Assembly (NCBI GenBank): GCA_913055915.1
Contig: CAJXKL010000007.1
Location: 1 to 64,000, forward strand
Source of the DNA: an uncultured Candidatus Nemicrothrix sp.
GTDB taxonomy: Bacteria; Actinomycetota; Acidimicrobiia; Acidimicrobiales; MedAcidi-G1
Length of the DNA stretch: 64,000 bases
Direction of reading: 5' to 3'
Position 1 is the first letter of the stretch. The number at the start of each line of letters is the position of its first letter. Below are positions 40,257-48,809 of this stretch, piece after piece. The notes beneath the pieces are model-generated. The model saw nothing but the letters and a program-made list of their open reading frames with translations, did no database searches and was not told where the DNA came from. Both the position numbers and the translations under genes were made by a program.

Positions 40257-41189
40257 GTGGATGATGAACTGAACCCCGCCCAACTGGACGTGGTGGAACA
40301 ACTGGGTGCACAGATTAAGGACCGACCGGTATTCGCCGACGATCTCCGCCACCACCTCCGCGCCGCGCTCGAAACCGCAGCAGCACCCCACCTCGACATC
40401 CTTCCCGAGGGCACGGACCTGTTCCTCAACAAACATCGTCTGGCCCAGGTTCACGGCTGCGAGACCCTGCTCATTGCAGACGAGGCCGAGGAGTTCGAAT
40501 GGAAGGTACCGATCGCACGGGGAACAATCGTCCACAAGGCGGTCGAGCTGGCCGTGAACTGGCGCAGGGAGATTGAACCTCCGACCATTGTCGATGAGGC
40601 CCTCGCCCGCTTCGAACAGGACTCGGACAGCCTCGGCCACTGGCTGCGCGGCTGTGGTGAGGCCGAACGGGCCGAACTGCGTTCAGAGTCCCTCGACTCC
40701 TTTACCAAGTACCTCGAGTGCTGGCCTCCCCTCAAGCCGGCATGGAGGCCTGTCACCGAGAGCCGCCTGAGGGCCGAACTGTGCGACGGCCGCCTGATCC
40801 TGGCCGGCAAGGTCGACCTCACGCTCGGTGCCGCACAGGGGCAACGGGCCGGCAAGGTCCTCGTCGACTTCAAGACAGGGGGATTCGCCCCCGTCCACCG
40901 CGAGGACCTGCGGTTCTACGCCCTGGTCGAAGCTCTGCGCATCGGGGTTCCACCGCGCCTGTTGGCCTCCTACTACCTGGATCAGGCGCACTTCGCACCC
41001 GAGGTTGTCACCGAGGACACCCTGATGGCAACGGTCGCCAGGATCGCCGACGGGGTCGGCAGGCTCACCTCGCTCCTGCACGGTGACCGCTCCCCCGGCA
41101 AGCTGGTCGGACCGGCCTGTCGGTGGTGTCCGGTCATCGACACCTGCCACGAGGGAACCATGCACCTCGGGGAACTCGACGGCCGCTGA
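40257..41189 (+). CDS. PD-(D/E)XK nuclease (RecB/Cas4-like, probable Fe-S cluster)
   Basis: A 310-residue protein of the RecB-type nuclease superfamily. Catalytic motifs: H93 (ARGTIVHKAVELA), D187 (LAGKVDLTL), D204 and K206 (VLVDFKTG) and a RxxxY helix (REDLRFYALVEAL). Cys68 (HGCETLL) before the core plus C288, C291 and C297 (CRWCPVIDTC) at the C-terminus give the one-plus-three cysteine pattern of AddB/Cas4 4Fe-4S nucleases. No helicase, CRISPR or recombination genes adjoin it. GTG 40257 follows GACAAT by six bases (leaderless); upstream in-frame ATG 40203 would overlap the divergent gene. Confidence 0.8.
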   Translation: MDDELNPAQLDVVEQLGAQIKDRPVFADDLRHHLRAALETAAAPHLDILPEGTDLFLNKHRLAQVHGCETLLIADEAEEFEWKVPIARGTIVHKAVELAVNWRREIEPPTIVDEALARFEQDSDSLGHWLRGCGEAERAELRSESLDSFTKYLECWPPLKPAWRPVTESRLRAELCDGRLILAGKVDLTLGAAQGQRAGKVLVDFKTGGFAPVHREDLRFYALVEALRIGVPPRLLASYYLDQAHFAPEVVTEDTLMATVARIADGVGRLTSLLHGDRSPGKLVGPACRWCPVIDTCHEGTMHLGELDGR

Positions 41190-41203
41190 GCAGTACCTTC
41201 TGG

Positions 41204-42451
41204 TCAGCCGCTGTCGAGGCGCTGCAACCGACCGGTGCCGAACAGGACCAGGCCGCCGATGACCATGAGCAGACCCCCGATTGTCACCACCGGCCTCGGC
41301 CCGAATGCCGAGATGAGCCAACCCATGGCGAGGTTCGCAAACGGAGTGGTACCGAGGACTCCCATCAGGTAGATCGCCATGACCCGCCCGCGGATGGCGT
41401 CATCCACCTGCAGTTGCACAGACGAGTTCAGGTTCGAGGCCGACGTCAGGTGCATGGCACCGATGGCCCCCAGAGCCAGGAAGCCCACCCAGAACACCGG
41501 CGCCAACCCGAACAGCATCACCGCCAGGCCAAAGCCCACCGTGGCCGCCAGTTGCAGGCGGGACCGTCGAACCCGGCCCAACTCGCCGGCGACCAGGGGT
41601 GCTGCCATTACAGCACCCAGGCCCTGGGCTGATCCAAGCACGCCGAACCAGAACGGCGACACCTCAAAGACCTCCTCGGCAAACACCACCAGTTGTGTGA
41701 CAATCGGGTTGGAGATCGTGGCGATGAGGGTCACCGTCATGATGGCCGCCCTGATGCCGGGAGAAGCAGCCACGTAGCGGATCGATTCCCGGTAGTCGGC
41801 CAGAATCGCCCTTCCCTCCGTTGTGCCTGCACCCGGGGGCCCCGATGGCCTGCGGAGGTCGGCCCTGTCCATCATTCCCAGGGCCACGATCACCGGCCCG
41901 TTCAGCACAACTGCCAGGAGCAGCGCCCATCCGGGGCCGGCCAGGCCGATCACCAGCCCACCGATTGCGGGACCAAGGGTGCGGGCGGCGTTGAACTGCG
42001 TGGAGTTGAGCGTTACGGCATTGCGGAGGTGGCGTCGCGGAACACACTCAGACACGAATGCCTGCCAGATGGGCAGCCTCAACCCGGCGACAGCTCCCCG
42101 CATGAAGAACATGCCGACCCACACCCACGGGCTTCCAACACCGACCGCCCAGGCCACGACCATCAGCGAGGAAACCGCTGCCGAGGCGGCGCTTGCCCAC
42201 AGCAGGGCATTACGGCGATCCAGGTTGTCGGACATGTGGCCCGCCACCGGGTTGACCAGCAGCATCGGAATGAATGAAGCGAACCCGGCTGCGCCGATCC
42301 AGGCGGCGGATCCGGTCATCTGGAAGATCACGTAGTAGGTGGCGACGAACTGGACCCACCTCCCGTTGTTGGAGATCAGGCCGCCGATCCAGAAGAGCCG
42401 GTAGTTGCGCACACGAAGGGCGGGGAACCTCCCCATGGCGACCGGGTCCAT
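41204..42451 (-). CDS. Major facilitator superfamily transporter (EntS-like, MFS_3)
   Basis: A 415-residue, 12-helix permease. N-terminal FPALRVRNYRLFWIGGLISNNGRWVQFVATYYVIFQMTGSAAWIGA-type opening is characteristic of the MFS_3/EntS group; the loop motif GHMSDNLDRRNALL follows TM2 and LRNAVTLNSTQFNAARTLGPAIGG marks TM5-6. Such proteins export siderophores or drugs. ATG 42451 lies seven bases from TAGGGT (42459-42464), a clean leaderless arrangement; the ORF upstream to 42508 is rejected. Confidence 0.9.
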   Translation of the reverse strand: MDPVAMGRFPALRVRNYRLFWIGGLISNNGRWVQFVATYYVIFQMTGSAAWIGAAGFASFIPMLLVNPVAGHMSDNLDRRNALLWASAASAAVSSLMVVAWAVGVGSPWVWVGMFFMRGAVAGLRLPIWQAFVSECVPRRHLRNAVTLNSTQFNAARTLGPAIGGLVIGLAGPGWALLLAVVLNGPVIVALGMMDRADLRRPSGPPGAGTTEGRAILADYRESIRYVAASPGIRAAIMTVTLIATISNPIVTQLVVFAEEVFEVSPFWFGVLGSAQGLGAVMAAPLVAGELGRVRRSRLQLAATVGFGLAVMLFGLAPVFWVGFLALGAIGAMHLTSASNLNSSVQLQVDDAIRGRVMAIYLMGVLGTTPFANLAMGWLISAFGPRPVVTIGGLLMVIGGLVLFGTGRLQRLDSG

Positions 42452-42458
42452 CGCAGCG

Positions 42459-42464
42459 ACCCTA
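42459..42464 (-). promoter_or_regulatory. -10 element (TAGGGT) for leaderless MFS gene
   Basis: TAGGGT on the minus strand, seven bases before ATG 42451. It is the clearest of several TAGGGT elements in the window. Confidence 0.55.
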
Positions 42465-42516
42465 CCGACGCCCCCCGGCGTGCCGGGAAGCGGAGACCCG
42501 TGCCACAATGCTGACC

Positions 42517-43290
42517 ATGAGCGTGCTTGAGACCGACCAGCGTGGCCGGGTAGCCGTCCTCACCTTCAATGACCCTGATCGACGCAATGTCGTCTCCGAG
42601 GAGATGAACACCGCGCTGCTGGCGGCATTCGACGACATGGAGGCCGACAAGGATGTCGGCGCTGTCGTCCTCACCGGTTCCGGAAGGGCGTTCTGTGCAG
42701 GTGCGGTGCTCGACAACCTGCTGTCTGCCGGCGAGGCCGACCCCGATGGTGGTGGCGACCTGCCCGACATCTACAGCGGCTTCCTCCGGGTCGCCCACTC
42801 GACGCTACCAACCGTCGCAGCAGTAAACGGGGCCGCCGTGGGCGCAGGGATGAACATGGTCCTGGCCTGCGACCTAGTGGTCGCCGCCCAGTCAGCACGC
42901 TTTGACACCAGGTTCCTGTCCATTGGCCTACACCCAGGTGGAGGACACACCTGGCGCCTGCGCAACATCACCAACCTGCAGACGGCCAAGGCGATGGTGC
43001 TGTTCAAACAGGTGCTCAGTGGCGAGGAGGCCGCCGCTCGAGGGGTCGCCTGGGAGTGCGTGGACGACTCCGACCTTGTCGATGCCGCCGTCGGATACGC
43101 CGAACTGGCGGCCTCACAGCCAGAGGAACTGGTGGCGAGGACCAAGGCGACCCTGCACTCGACCGCTGCCGTCACTGCTTCTGAGGATTCCGTCAAGTTG
43201 GAGATCGGCCCTCAGGTCTGGTCGATGCACCAACCAGCGTTCGTGGAGATGGTCGAGGGTCTGAAGTCGCGCATCTCCAGCAAGCCCTGA
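42517..43290 (+). CDS. Enoyl-CoA hydratase/isomerase family protein
   Basis: A crotonase-fold protein of 257 residues. Motifs: VAVLTFNDPDRRNVVSEEM, GSGRAFCAGAVLDNL (oxyanion-hole region), AVNGAAVGAGMNMVLACDLVVA, FLSIGLHPGGGHTWRL. The two catalytic glutamates of classical enoyl-CoA hydratase are not obvious in GAAVGAGM and GLHPGGG, so another crotonase reaction is possible. CACAAT ends seven bases before ATG 42517, whereas an in-frame ATG at 42508 is inside that element. Divergent from the MFS gene with a 65-base spacer. Confidence 0.85.
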   Translation: MSVLETDQRGRVAVLTFNDPDRRNVVSEEMNTALLAAFDDMEADKDVGAVVLTGSGRAFCAGAVLDNLLSAGEADPDGGGDLPDIYSGFLRVAHSTLPTVAAVNGAAVGAGMNMVLACDLVVAAQSARFDTRFLSIGLHPGGGHTWRLRNITNLQTAKAMVLFKQVLSGEEAAARGVAWECVDDSDLVDAAVGYAELAASQPEELVARTKATLHSTAAVTASEDSVKLEIGPQVWSMHQPAFVEMVEGLKSRISSKP

Positions 43291-43311
43291 TCCTGTTCCG
43301 TGTTCAGCCGG

Positions 43312-43920
43312 TCAGTCCAGCCAAGCCCTCTGCAGTTCCACGGACCTGGCACTCCACTCCTCGGCGGTGATGGCGTACCTGAGGTGGTCCTCCCAGACCC
43401 CGTCAATCTCCAGATAGCGCTCGGCCAGGCCCTCACAACGCAGGCCGACCTTGTCCACGACCCTCCGCGACGCCACGTTGCGGGGGACAATCGCCACCTG
43501 CATGCGATGCAGGTCCAACTGCTCGAACGCGAACCTGAAGAGCACCACAAGGGCCTCCGGGGTGTAGCCGCACCCGGCGCGCTGCTCGTCTATCCAGTAG
43601 CCGACGTGCGCGCTGTGGAAGGCGCCACGCACGACGTTTGAGAGGTTCATCTCCCCCATCAGAACATCACCCAGGAAGACCCCGAATCCCCACCCCGTGC
43701 CGAGCTGACGCTCCCTGCGTCGTGCTCCACATCTCGAAGAGAATGCCTGACGGTCCTCTGCCGGGTCAGGCTGCCCCGGGGTTCGCCGTGGTTCCCATGT
43801 GGCAAGCCATTCCCTGTTGTGCCGCCTGACCACCTGCCATGTCTCGAAGTCCTCTGGCTGGATCGGTCTCAGGGTCACCCGCCTGCCGTGCAGCAGCGGG
43901 GTATCGCTCACGTCACCCAC
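43312..43920 (-). CDS. GNAT acetyltransferase, RimJ/RimL type
   Basis: A 202-residue N-acetyltransferase: RRVTLRPIQPEDFETW at the N-terminus, GYWIDEQRAGCGYTPEALVVLFRFAFEQLDLHRMQVAI in the acetyl-CoA binding region and NVASRRVVDKVGLRCEGLAERYLEIDGVWEDHLRYAI. The order matches ribosomal-protein-alanine acetyltransferases. GTG at 43920 with GGGGGAG eight bases upstream overlaps the ppx stop, so it is last in the seven-gene minus-strand operon. Target unknown. Confidence 0.87.
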   Translation of the reverse strand: MGDVSDTPLLHGRRVTLRPIQPEDFETWQVVRRHNREWLATWEPRRTPGQPDPAEDRQAFSSRCGARRRERQLGTGWGFGVFLGDVLMGEMNLSNVVRGAFHSAHVGYWIDEQRAGCGYTPEALVVLFRFAFEQLDLHRMQVAIVPRNVASRRVVDKVGLRCEGLAERYLEIDGVWEDHLRYAITAEEWSARSVELQRAWLD

Positions 43921-44842
43921 CGTCGCCACTCCCCCCGGAAGCCAGGTCGGCGACAATTCCATCCAGGATGTCGGACTCGGAGACGAGACATTCGTCGAAC
44001 CCGAGTTGGCGCATCACCTTCACCAGGATCGAGAGGCCTGCGACGATCACGTCGGCGCGATCCTCTTCCATACCGGGGTTCTGGATACGCTCTGAGCGGT
44101 TCTCGGTCGCAAGGGTCCTGAACACGTCCTCGACGGCGGCCTTGCTGATCCGGAAGTGGTGGATCTCGTCGCGGTCGTATTCTGCCAGGCCCAGCTCTAC
44201 TGCGGCTGCGGTCGAGACCGTTCCGGCGAGCCCCACGAGCGTTCGCACCTCCGACACGGTGGGCACCTCGCGGACGACGTCGTCGATGTGGGAACCCACC
44301 ACGGACAGGCATGCCAGGAGTTCCTCCGGCAGTGGAGGGTCCGTGGCGATCCACTTCTCGGACAGCCTGACGCAGCCGACATTGCACGAGAGGGCCCCCT
44401 CGACCTGGCTCGAACCCACGACAAACTCCGTGGACCCACCCCCGATGTCGAGGATGAGGAACGGGCCGTCATTCGGATCAAGTTCGGCGGTGGCGCCGGC
44501 AAATGAGAGCCGACCCTCGTCCATTCCGCTGAGCAGTTCGGGGCGCACGCCGAGGGCCTTCTCCGCAGCGTCGAAGAACTCGTCGCAGTTCACGGAGTCC
44601 CTTGCGGCCGACGTGGCTGTGGCCCTGACCTTCTGTACGCCGTACCGGTCCAGCAGCACCCTGAACTCCAAGAGGGCCTGCACGACACGTTCTATCGCCT
44701 CAGGTGCAAGCCGGCCCGTCGAGGCGACACCATCGCCGAGGCGGGTGATACGCATGATTCGCTCGATGCTCTGGTGGCCGTCGCTGATGAGCATGCGTGT
44801 CGAGTTGGTGCCGCAGTCAACGGCGGCCACGAGGTCAGCCAT
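43913..44842 (-). CDS. ppx: Exopolyphosphatase/guanosine pentaphosphate phosphatase (Ppx/GppA)
   Basis: A 309-residue member of the actin-like ASKHA fold: AAVDCGTNSTRMLISD (phosphate 1), ATATSAARDSVN, ILDIGGGSTEFVVG (phosphate 2) and LVGLAGTVSTAAAVEL. It is the short single-domain Ppx1 form common in actinobacteria. It hydrolyses polyphosphate or pppGpp. It overlaps DUF501 upstream by eight bases and the acetyltransferase downstream, the standard DUF501-ppx pairing. Confidence 0.93.
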   Translation of the reverse strand: MADLVAAVDCGTNSTRMLISDGHQSIERIMRITRLGDGVASTGRLAPEAIERVVQALLEFRVLLDRYGVQKVRATATSAARDSVNCDEFFDAAEKALGVRPELLSGMDEGRLSFAGATAELDPNDGPFLILDIGGGSTEFVVGSSQVEGALSCNVGCVRLSEKWIATDPPLPEELLACLSVVGSHIDDVVREVPTVSEVRTLVGLAGTVSTAAAVELGLAEYDRDEIHHFRISKAAVEDVFRTLATENRSERIQNPGMEEDRADVIVAGLSILVKVMRQLGFDECLVSESDILDGIVADLASGGSGDGG

Positions 44843-45341
44843 CGCCGGGCTCTCCCGGTTCGGACAGCCGCTCGTGCACCCAACGGCCCACCGGGTCGTC
44901 TCCCCCTGCCAGGAACCAGGCGTAGTGGGCGTGCAGGCACTTCACGCCCTTCCTGGTTCCACCCACCCCTGCCGATGGACGTGGCCCGACGTGGCCTTCT
45001 GGAATCTCGGCATCACGTTCGGCCGCGTACCTGTCATGGGTATCAGCCAGTTCAACCGGATCACAGGCTGCCTCAGCATCACGCACTCCACCCGTGGACT
45101 CCAGGGTCCCTACACGCGAACGCAGCTCACCACCCACCAGCCAGTAGAGGGTCGGCATCGGCCGCCCGCTGTCAAGAAGGGGGTGGTTGCGGATGACAAC
45201 CGGCTGACCGGCATCGTCACGTACGACAACCTCGAATCGCCCACCCGGTGTCCGTCCCAGGAGTTCGGCGACGAGTTCCTTGTCGGCCTCGGTCGGTCCG
45301 GTGATATGCACGGGATCAGGATCCGGTGGTGCTCTGGCCAC
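44835..45341 (-). CDS. DUF501 family protein
   Basis: A 168-residue soluble protein of unknown function, almost always next to ppx and the eno-ftsB pair in actinobacteria. Family features here: LLGRTPGGRFEVVVRDDAGQPVVIRNHPLLDSGRPMPTLYWLVG, VGTLESTGGVRDAEAAC, RYAAERDAEIPEGHVGPRPSAGVGGTRKGVKCLHAHYAWFLAGGDDPVGRWV. GTG start, three bases after coxG. Here it is separated from eno-ftsB by about 12.5 kb, unlike in typical relatives. Confidence 0.9.
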   Translation of the reverse strand: MARAPPDPDPVHITGPTEADKELVAELLGRTPGGRFEVVVRDDAGQPVVIRNHPLLDSGRPMPTLYWLVGGELRSRVGTLESTGGVRDAEAACDPVELADTHDRYAAERDAEIPEGHVGPRPSAGVGGTRKGVKCLHAHYAWFLAGGDDPVGRWVHERLSEPGEPGDG

Positions 45342-45344
45342 GCA

Positions 45345-45986
45345 CTAAACGACGAGCAGGACCACGACCACGACGACTACTGCAGCCACTACCAGTGGGA
45401 GCAGGCGCTTGACCACGGACGCTCCAGCGGCATCGAGGAGGTCCAGCGCCTCGGCCTCGGGGGCGTCTACGACACGTACCCTCTCAACCTCGTCAGGAGC
45501 CTCGATGACGTGCTGCACGACCTCATCGGCAGCCTCGGGAGCGTCATCGGCAATCAACTCACTCAGGTTGTCAGCGAACTGGCTCATCAGCTTTCGACTG
45601 ACATCGGCCATCACACCTCGGCCGAACTGGGCGACCTTGCCCGTCACCTTCAGGTCGGTTGCGACCTCAACCCTTGTTCCGCCTTCGACTTCCTCGAGCT
45701 GTGCCGTGATGTCGGCGGCGGCGTTGCCTGCTCCCCTGGTATCGCGACCCTCAGCTCTCAGGACGGCCCTGTAGGAGGCATCATCGCGCTCTACGAAGGA
45801 GGCTGCACCCTTGTACTGGGCTGTGATCGGGCCCACCTTTATCTTGACGATCCCACGGAACTCATCGCCCTCGACCTCCTGGAGCTGGGCTCCGGGAAGG
45901 CAGGGGGCAATCCGCTCAACGTCGGTGAGCACCGCCCAGACCTGTCCGATAGGGGCGTCAACCTCAAACTCGTTGTTCAACTCCAC
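45345..45986 (-). CDS. coxG: CoxG-like SRPBCC carbon monoxide dehydrogenase accessory protein
   Basis: A 213-residue protein: an SRPBCC/START-like domain (residues 1-150: FEVDAPIGQVWAVLTDVERIAPCLPGAQL, GIVKIKVGPITAQYKGAASF, DLKVTGKVAQFGRGVMADVSRKLMSQFADNL), an acidic linker, and a C-terminal membrane anchor (LLPLVVAAVVVVVVVLLVV). CoxG is needed for membrane association of aerobic CO dehydrogenase-like enzymes. GTG start overlaps the MobA-like gene by ten bases. Fits xdhC, mobA-like and the coxSM/DE genes found in the window. Confidence 0.88.
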   Translation of the reverse strand: MELNNEFEVDAPIGQVWAVLTDVERIAPCLPGAQLQEVEGDEFRGIVKIKVGPITAQYKGAASFVERDDASYRAVLRAEGRDTRGAGNAAADITAQLEEVEGGTRVEVATDLKVTGKVAQFGRGVMADVSRKLMSQFADNLSELIADDAPEAADEVVQHVIEAPDEVERVRVVDAPEAEALDLLDAAGASVVKRLLPLVVAAVVVVVVVLLVV

Positions 45987-46534
45987 CTGTCGAGATCCTC
46001 CACTGTGTCGATGTCAACGGCCTGACCTTCGCACGCTACTTCCACGACCAGCGATGGCCTACTAGCCAGAAGCGACCTGGCACCTCCGTCGCCGCTGACA
46101 GGTAGTTCGGGCCAGAGCCTCCGTGCAACCTTGACCGGTGGTCGCCGCTCCCCTCCGAAGGTTGCCGTCACGAGGTCACCAGGGTCATCGGCGACCGCCC
46201 GCCAGGCAGAGGTGGGCACCATCGGCGTGTCGGCGAGGCCCAACACGATGGCGTCGTGGCCGACCCGGGTGGCATGGACAAGTGCTACCTGCACCGACCC
46301 CGCCTGGCCGGAGGCCCAGTCGTCGTTTCTCAGGAGGGTCGCACCCTCGGGAAGCAGATGGCTGAGATCCACTGCACCGCCGACAACTATCAACTCGTCG
46401 AGGCCTGCAGCATCGGCTACCCCGATGCTCCATGTGACCAGCGGGCGACCACGGAACTCGGCCAGCAACTTGTGGTCTGATCCGGTCCAGCGGGTTCCAC
46501 CCCCTGCTGCCAGGATCACAGCGGCGATGCTCAC
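45977..46534 (-). CDS. MobA-like nucleotidyltransferase (molybdenum cofactor cytidylyltransferase-like)
   Basis: A 185-residue Rossmann-like nucleotidyltransferase: AAVILAAGGGTRWTGSDHKLLAEFRGRPL (nucleotide-binding loop with the conserved K), RNDDWASGQAGSVQVAL, VLGLADTPMVP. The family (MocA/MobA-like) attaches CMP or GMP to molybdopterin for xanthine-dehydrogenase-type enzymes. GGAGG lies just before the GTG start. It sits between xdhC and coxG, consistent with cofactor delivery to a CO-dehydrogenase-type enzyme. Confidence 0.88.
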   Translation of the reverse strand: MSIAAVILAAGGGTRWTGSDHKLLAEFRGRPLVTWSIGVADAAGLDELIVVGGAVDLSHLLPEGATLLRNDDWASGQAGSVQVALVHATRVGHDAIVLGLADTPMVPTSAWRAVADDPGDLVTATFGGERRPPVKVARRLWPELPVSGDGGARSLLASRPSLVVEVACEGQAVDIDTVEDLDRWS

Positions 46535-46550
46535 ACCGCCTCCACCCGGC

Positions 46551-47663
46551 TCAATCGTGGATGGGGCCGTCGATTGCCGACAGCGCCCGAGTTGAGCGGC
46601 GGGTGCGCAGGGCGATTATCTCGGACATGATCGAGATGGCCGTCTCCTCAGGTGTACGGGCTCCGATATCGAGGCCGATGGGCGAACGCAGCCGCGCCAC
46701 CCCGGCATCGTCGACGCCGGCCTCCGTCAGTCGTTCCAGGCGGTTCTCATGGGTGCGGCGGGAACCCATCACCCCGATGTAGCCGACCTCTGTCTCGAGT
46801 GCTGAGACGATGGCCGGCACATCGAACTTGTTGTCATGGGTGAGGACGCAGACAGCGTCGCGGGGCCCCAGACCGGACCCGACCTGATCGAGCAGTCGGT
46901 TGGGCCAGTCGACAACCACCTCGTCGGCAAGGGGGAACCGCTTCTTGGTTGCGAAGACCTCCCGTGCATCACAGACGGTCACCCGGTAGCCGAGAACCTT
47001 GGAGACGCGTACCAGCGATGCGGTGAAGTCGACCGCACCGAAGATCAGCATCTGCGGTGGCGGGGCGAACGACTCGACGAACACCTGCACGGCCTCCTCA
47101 CGGGCCTCACCGTGCTCGCCGTAGTGGCGCACGCCGCTCCTGCCCGCTGCCAACTCTCCGAGGGCGTCCCGGGCTGCCACCCTGTCGAGGCCAGCCTCAC
47201 CCAGGGTTCCGTCGACCTGGTCGGCCACCTCGTCGCCGGGTCGAACGAGCAACTTGGATCCGGTTCCGGGGCCTTCAACAACCGTTACCAACGAACAGGG
47301 CGAATCGTGCTCCCAGAGCGACTCCAGGCTGTCAAGGGCCGTCCAGGTTGAGTCATCGACCGCCTCGAGGAACAGGTGGATTGTTCCACCACATGTCAAC
47401 CCGACAGCGAAGGCCTCATCGTCGCTGTAGCCGAAGGTGACCATGCGCCCCTCGCCCGCTGTGAGAACCTCGAGGGCGGCGGTGACGACTGCACCCTCGA
47501 CACAACCACCCGACACCGATCCGGCCACCTCACCGTCTTCGGTGATGGCCATCGCCGCTCCCGGGAGGCGGGGGCCTGAGCCCTCCAGGTCGACAACGCG
47601 TGCCAGCGCCACACGTCTGCCCTGGCTGTGCCAACGCTGCAGATCACCAATAATTTCCCGCAT
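46551..47663 (-). CDS. xdhC: XdhC/CoxI family molybdenum-enzyme maturation factor
   Basis: A 370-residue protein. N-terminal XdhC domain: RVALARVVDLEGSGPRLPGAAMAI, GSVSGGCVEGAVV, VGLTCGGTIHLFLE (the conserved CGGxI). C-terminal Rossmann domain: PQMLIFGAVDFTASLVRVSKVLGY, DAREVFATKKRFPLADEVV, VCVLTHDNKFDVPAIVSAL, YIGVMGSRRTHENRL, SPIGLDIGARTPEETAISIMSEI. XdhC inserts sulfurated Mo cofactor into the apoenzyme. It belongs to the same operon as mobA-like and coxG. Confidence 0.92.
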   Translation of the reverse strand: MREIIGDLQRWHSQGRRVALARVVDLEGSGPRLPGAAMAITEDGEVAGSVSGGCVEGAVVTAALEVLTAGEGRMVTFGYSDDEAFAVGLTCGGTIHLFLEAVDDSTWTALDSLESLWEHDSPCSLVTVVEGPGTGSKLLVRPGDEVADQVDGTLGEAGLDRVAARDALGELAAGRSGVRHYGEHGEAREEAVQVFVESFAPPPQMLIFGAVDFTASLVRVSKVLGYRVTVCDAREVFATKKRFPLADEVVVDWPNRLLDQVGSGLGPRDAVCVLTHDNKFDVPAIVSALETEVGYIGVMGSRRTHENRLERLTEAGVDDAGVARLRSPIGLDIGARTPEETAISIMSEIIALRTRRSTRALSAIDGPIHD

Positions 47664-47712
47664 ACAACCAAGAGGTTAGAGCCTGCCCCTCCGGGTGACC
47701 CAATGCACGGGC

Positions 47713-48660
47713 TCAGGCAGTGTCCCTGGCGGCGATCGCGGCCGCAACAACCACGACGTTGTCGGCCATCCGTGCCGACGCAGCATCGATCATGCGGCCG
47801 TCCAACTGGGCCGCTCCCCTGCCTTCGGCCTCAGCCTCGGCCAACGCCGCCAGGATCCGACCGGCCCGCTCAACCTCTTCCTCAAGCGGAGAAAAGACCT
47901 CATTGGCCAGATCAACCTGTGACGGGTGGATGGCCCACTTGCCCTCGTATCCGAGTGCCGCAGCGCGCCTGGCGCCGAACATGAAGCCGTCAGGGTCGTT
48001 GAAGTCACCATAGGGACCATCGATCGGCCGAAGCCCGTACGCCCTGCATGCAACAAGCATCCGGGACAGGGCGGCCTGCCACTGGTCGCCGGGGTAGTCA
48101 GGATTGAGACCACCGATGCTGGTGGTCCTGGCGCGGCAACTGGCCGCGTAGTCGGCCACCCCGAAGTGCATGGCCTCGAGCCGACTGCTGGAAGTGGCAA
48201 TGGCCTCGACGTTGGCCATGCCGAGCGTGGTCTCGATGAGCACCTCTATGCCTATCCGATGCGTCAGCCCCATTGCCGTCTCGATCTGGGTCACCATGGC
48301 GTCGACCATGTAGACGTCTGCGGGCACACCCACCTTGGGGATCATGATCGTGTCGAGGTGCTGACCGGCCTGTTCAACGACATCAACGACATCGCGGTAC
48401 ATGTAGTGGGTGTCGATGCCGTTGATCCGCACCGAGATCGTCTTGCCGAGGCCGCTCCAGTCGATGTCGCCGAGTGCTTCGATGACTCCGGTACGTGCCG
48501 TGTCTTTATCACCAGCGGATACGGCGTCTTCAAGATCCAGAAATACGCAGTCGGCCCCGCTGGCTGCGGCCTTCTCGAACATGCCCGGGTTGGAACCGGG
48601 AACGGCCAACTCGCTGCGCTGCAGGCGCTGGCGGACTGTCGGGTAACGGGTGTGGCTCAC
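47713..48660 (-). CDS. HpcH/HpaI aldolase/CitE-like lyase (malyl-CoA lyase-type)
   Basis: A 315-residue TIM barrel: RSELAVPGSNPGMFEKAAASGADCVFLDLEDAV, VRINGIDTHYMYRDV, IMIPKVGVPADVYMVD, IEVLIETTLGMANVEAIATSSSRLEAMHFGVADYAAS, GYEGKWAIHPSQVDLANEVFSP. The DLED and ET-G metal/CoA motifs suit the Mcl-type L-malyl-CoA/beta-methylmalyl-CoA lyase group. GTG start with GGGAG upstream. First gene of the seven-gene operon; its product glyoxylate/acetyl-CoA chemistry would pair with PPDK and PEP carboxylase nearby. Confidence 0.88.
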   Translation of the reverse strand: MSHTRYPTVRQRLQRSELAVPGSNPGMFEKAAASGADCVFLDLEDAVSAGDKDTARTGVIEALGDIDWSGLGKTISVRINGIDTHYMYRDVVDVVEQAGQHLDTIMIPKVGVPADVYMVDAMVTQIETAMGLTHRIGIEVLIETTLGMANVEAIATSSSRLEAMHFGVADYAASCRARTTSIGGLNPDYPGDQWQAALSRMLVACRAYGLRPIDGPYGDFNDPDGFMFGARRAAALGYEGKWAIHPSQVDLANEVFSPLEEEVERAGRILAALAEAEAEGRGAAQLDGRMIDAASARMADNVVVVAAAIAARDTA

Positions 48661-48809
48661 TGTTTCTCCCTCTTACCTGGGGGATATTGGGCCGACCGAG
48701 ATGAATGTTGGCGGTAGGTTACGGCCCCTCCTGGAAAACCGGAAGGCCTGTCACCATCCTTTCTAGTCCGGGTAACACCGAATGGGAGATCCAACGAGGT
48801 TTCGTATAG

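Noticed and set aside
42504-42519. ATG at 42508 as the crotonase start
   Set aside because: GGAG is 12 bases away, too far for efficient use, and the ATG falls within a -10-like CACAAT; 42517 has better spacing. The choice is not certain.
43839-46025. A 728-codon open frame on the plus strand
   Set aside because: It is antisense to ppx, DUF501 and coxG, which all match families over full length. The translation is Ser/Arg-rich with no recognisable motif, as expected for a shadow frame in GC-rich DNA.
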